From the NCBI GenBank assembly GCA_002422505.1, contig DIVX01000046.1:1-6541 (forward strand): a stretch of DNA of 6,541 nt. The letters are read 5' to 3'. The notes under the pieces were generated by a model, which was not told where the DNA came from, searched no databases, and saw only the letters and a program-made list of their open reading frames with translations. Below are positions 6,039 to 6,541 of the stretch, in pieces. The stretch's first letter is position 1. Each line of letters begins with the position of its first letter. The position numbers and the translations under genes are program-made. This DNA is from Desulfovibrio sp. UBA6121 (GTDB lineage: Bacteria; Desulfobacterota; Desulfovibrionia; Desulfovibrionales; Desulfovibrionaceae).

Positions 6039-6541
6039 TTACTGGGCCGTGGCCCCTTCCGTTTGCAGCATCACGGTGCGCTCCTCTTCCTTGCCGCCGC
6101 GCGTAATGGTCAGACGCACCTTGTCGCCGGGGCGAAAGTCGTCCAGGCGCGAAAGCAGCGCAGGCACGCTGTCCACGCCCTTGCCCTCCACCTGGGTGAT
6201 GATGTCGCCGGGGATGAAGGAGCCGTCCTGAGCCAGGCGCGCGCCCTCCAGCCCGGCCGCCTGCGCGCCGGAGCCGGGCCGCACGCGCAGCACCAGCACG
6301 CCCTTGAGGCCCAGCTGCTGCGCGGCGTGCTCGTTCACGCGCTGGTCCACCTCCACGCCAAGGGCCGGGCGCAGGTAGCGCCCCTGGGAAATAAGCTGCG
6401 GCACCACGCGGTTCACCGTGTCCACCGGCACGGCGAAGCCCACCCCGGCCGAGGCCCCGGAAGGGCTGTAGATGGCCGTGTTCACGCCGATGAGCCGCCC
6501 GGCGGAATCGAGCAGGGGGCCGCCGGAATTGCCGGGGTTGA
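6039..6541 (-). CDS. HtrA/Deg-family (S1C) serine protease, C-terminal part with one PDZ domain (5' end outside window)
   Basis: The minus-strand frame enters from the right edge and ends at TAA (6041-6039), giving 166 readable residues. The first residues are NPGNSGGPLLD, the catalytic-serine motif of trypsin-like Deg proteases, with the active serine encoded at 6527-6525. The end of the protease domain follows (LIGVNTAIYSPSG, then GVGFAVPVDTVNRVVPQLI). A single PDZ domain starts at LRPALGVEV and includes GVLVLRVRPGSGAQAAGL, GDIITQVEGKGV and GDKVRLTITRGG. The protein ends about ten residues after the PDZ, so it has one PDZ domain, as in DegS and many HtrA-like proteins, and not the two of DegP. 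The catalytic His and Asp and any signal peptide or membrane anchor lie outside the window. By family, it acts in the cell envelope on misfolded or regulatory proteins. It converges on the hybrid kinase gene, so it is not in an operon with it. Confidence 0.93.
   Translation of the reverse strand, partial: NPGNSGGPLLDSAGRLIGVNTAIYSPSGASAGVGFAVPVDTVNRVVPQLISQGRYLRPALGVEVDQRVNEHAAQQLGLKGVLVLRVRPGSGAQAAGLEGARLAQDGSFIPGDIITQVEGKGVDSVPALLSRLDDFRPGDKVRLTITRGGKEEERTVMLQTEGATAQ

Noticed and set aside
1..6541. Mobile element, CRISPR, defence or biosynthetic system
   Set aside because: No transposase, integrase, terminal repeats, spaced repeat array or unusual effector domain is visible. All genes belong to recognisable chromosomal families.

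Overview
The window is GC-rich, compactly coded bacterial chromosomal DNA. Its gene content is two adjacent two-component signalling loci, a glutamate-synthase-like FMN protein and an HtrA-type protease. Base composition and the style of the hybrid kinase fit a Desulfovibrio-like (Desulfovibrionales) or other deltaproteobacterial host. That is an impression from the sequence, not a proof. I see no insertion sequence, integrase, tRNA, rRNA or CRISPR array.

Layout. Positions 1-590 (+) hold the 3' end of a gene for an FMN-binding glutamate-synthase-family protein. A long hairpin (593-651) follows. Positions 722-1900 (+) encode a soluble HisKA_3-type (NarX/DegS-like) sensor kinase with a GAF-like sensor region. 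Positions 1890-2564 (+) encode its NarL/FixJ-type response regulator, which overlaps the kinase gene by 11 bases. A textbook intrinsic terminator with a 15-bp perfect stem (2597-2638) closes that unit. A noncoding stretch richer in A and T (2639-2811) leads into a 1055-residue membrane hybrid histidine kinase (2812-5979, +). On the opposite strand, converging on it, is the C-terminal part of an HtrA/Deg serine protease with one PDZ domain (6039-6541, -), cut by the window edge.

How the genes work together. The kinase/regulator pair is a complete, self-contained phosphorelay: the GAF-like input controls autophosphorylation of His192, and phosphate passes to Asp57 of a DNA-binding regulator. 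The hybrid kinase appears to be separately transcribed. It has two complete kinase-receiver modules in series: membrane DUF4118-like sensor, kinase 1, receiver 1, PAS, kinase 2, receiver 2. It has no HPt or DNA-binding domain, so its output partner must lie elsewhere or be an unrecognised protein. This double-module kinase is the most unusual thing in the window. It is best seen as an uncommon domain arrangement of known parts, not a new class of system.
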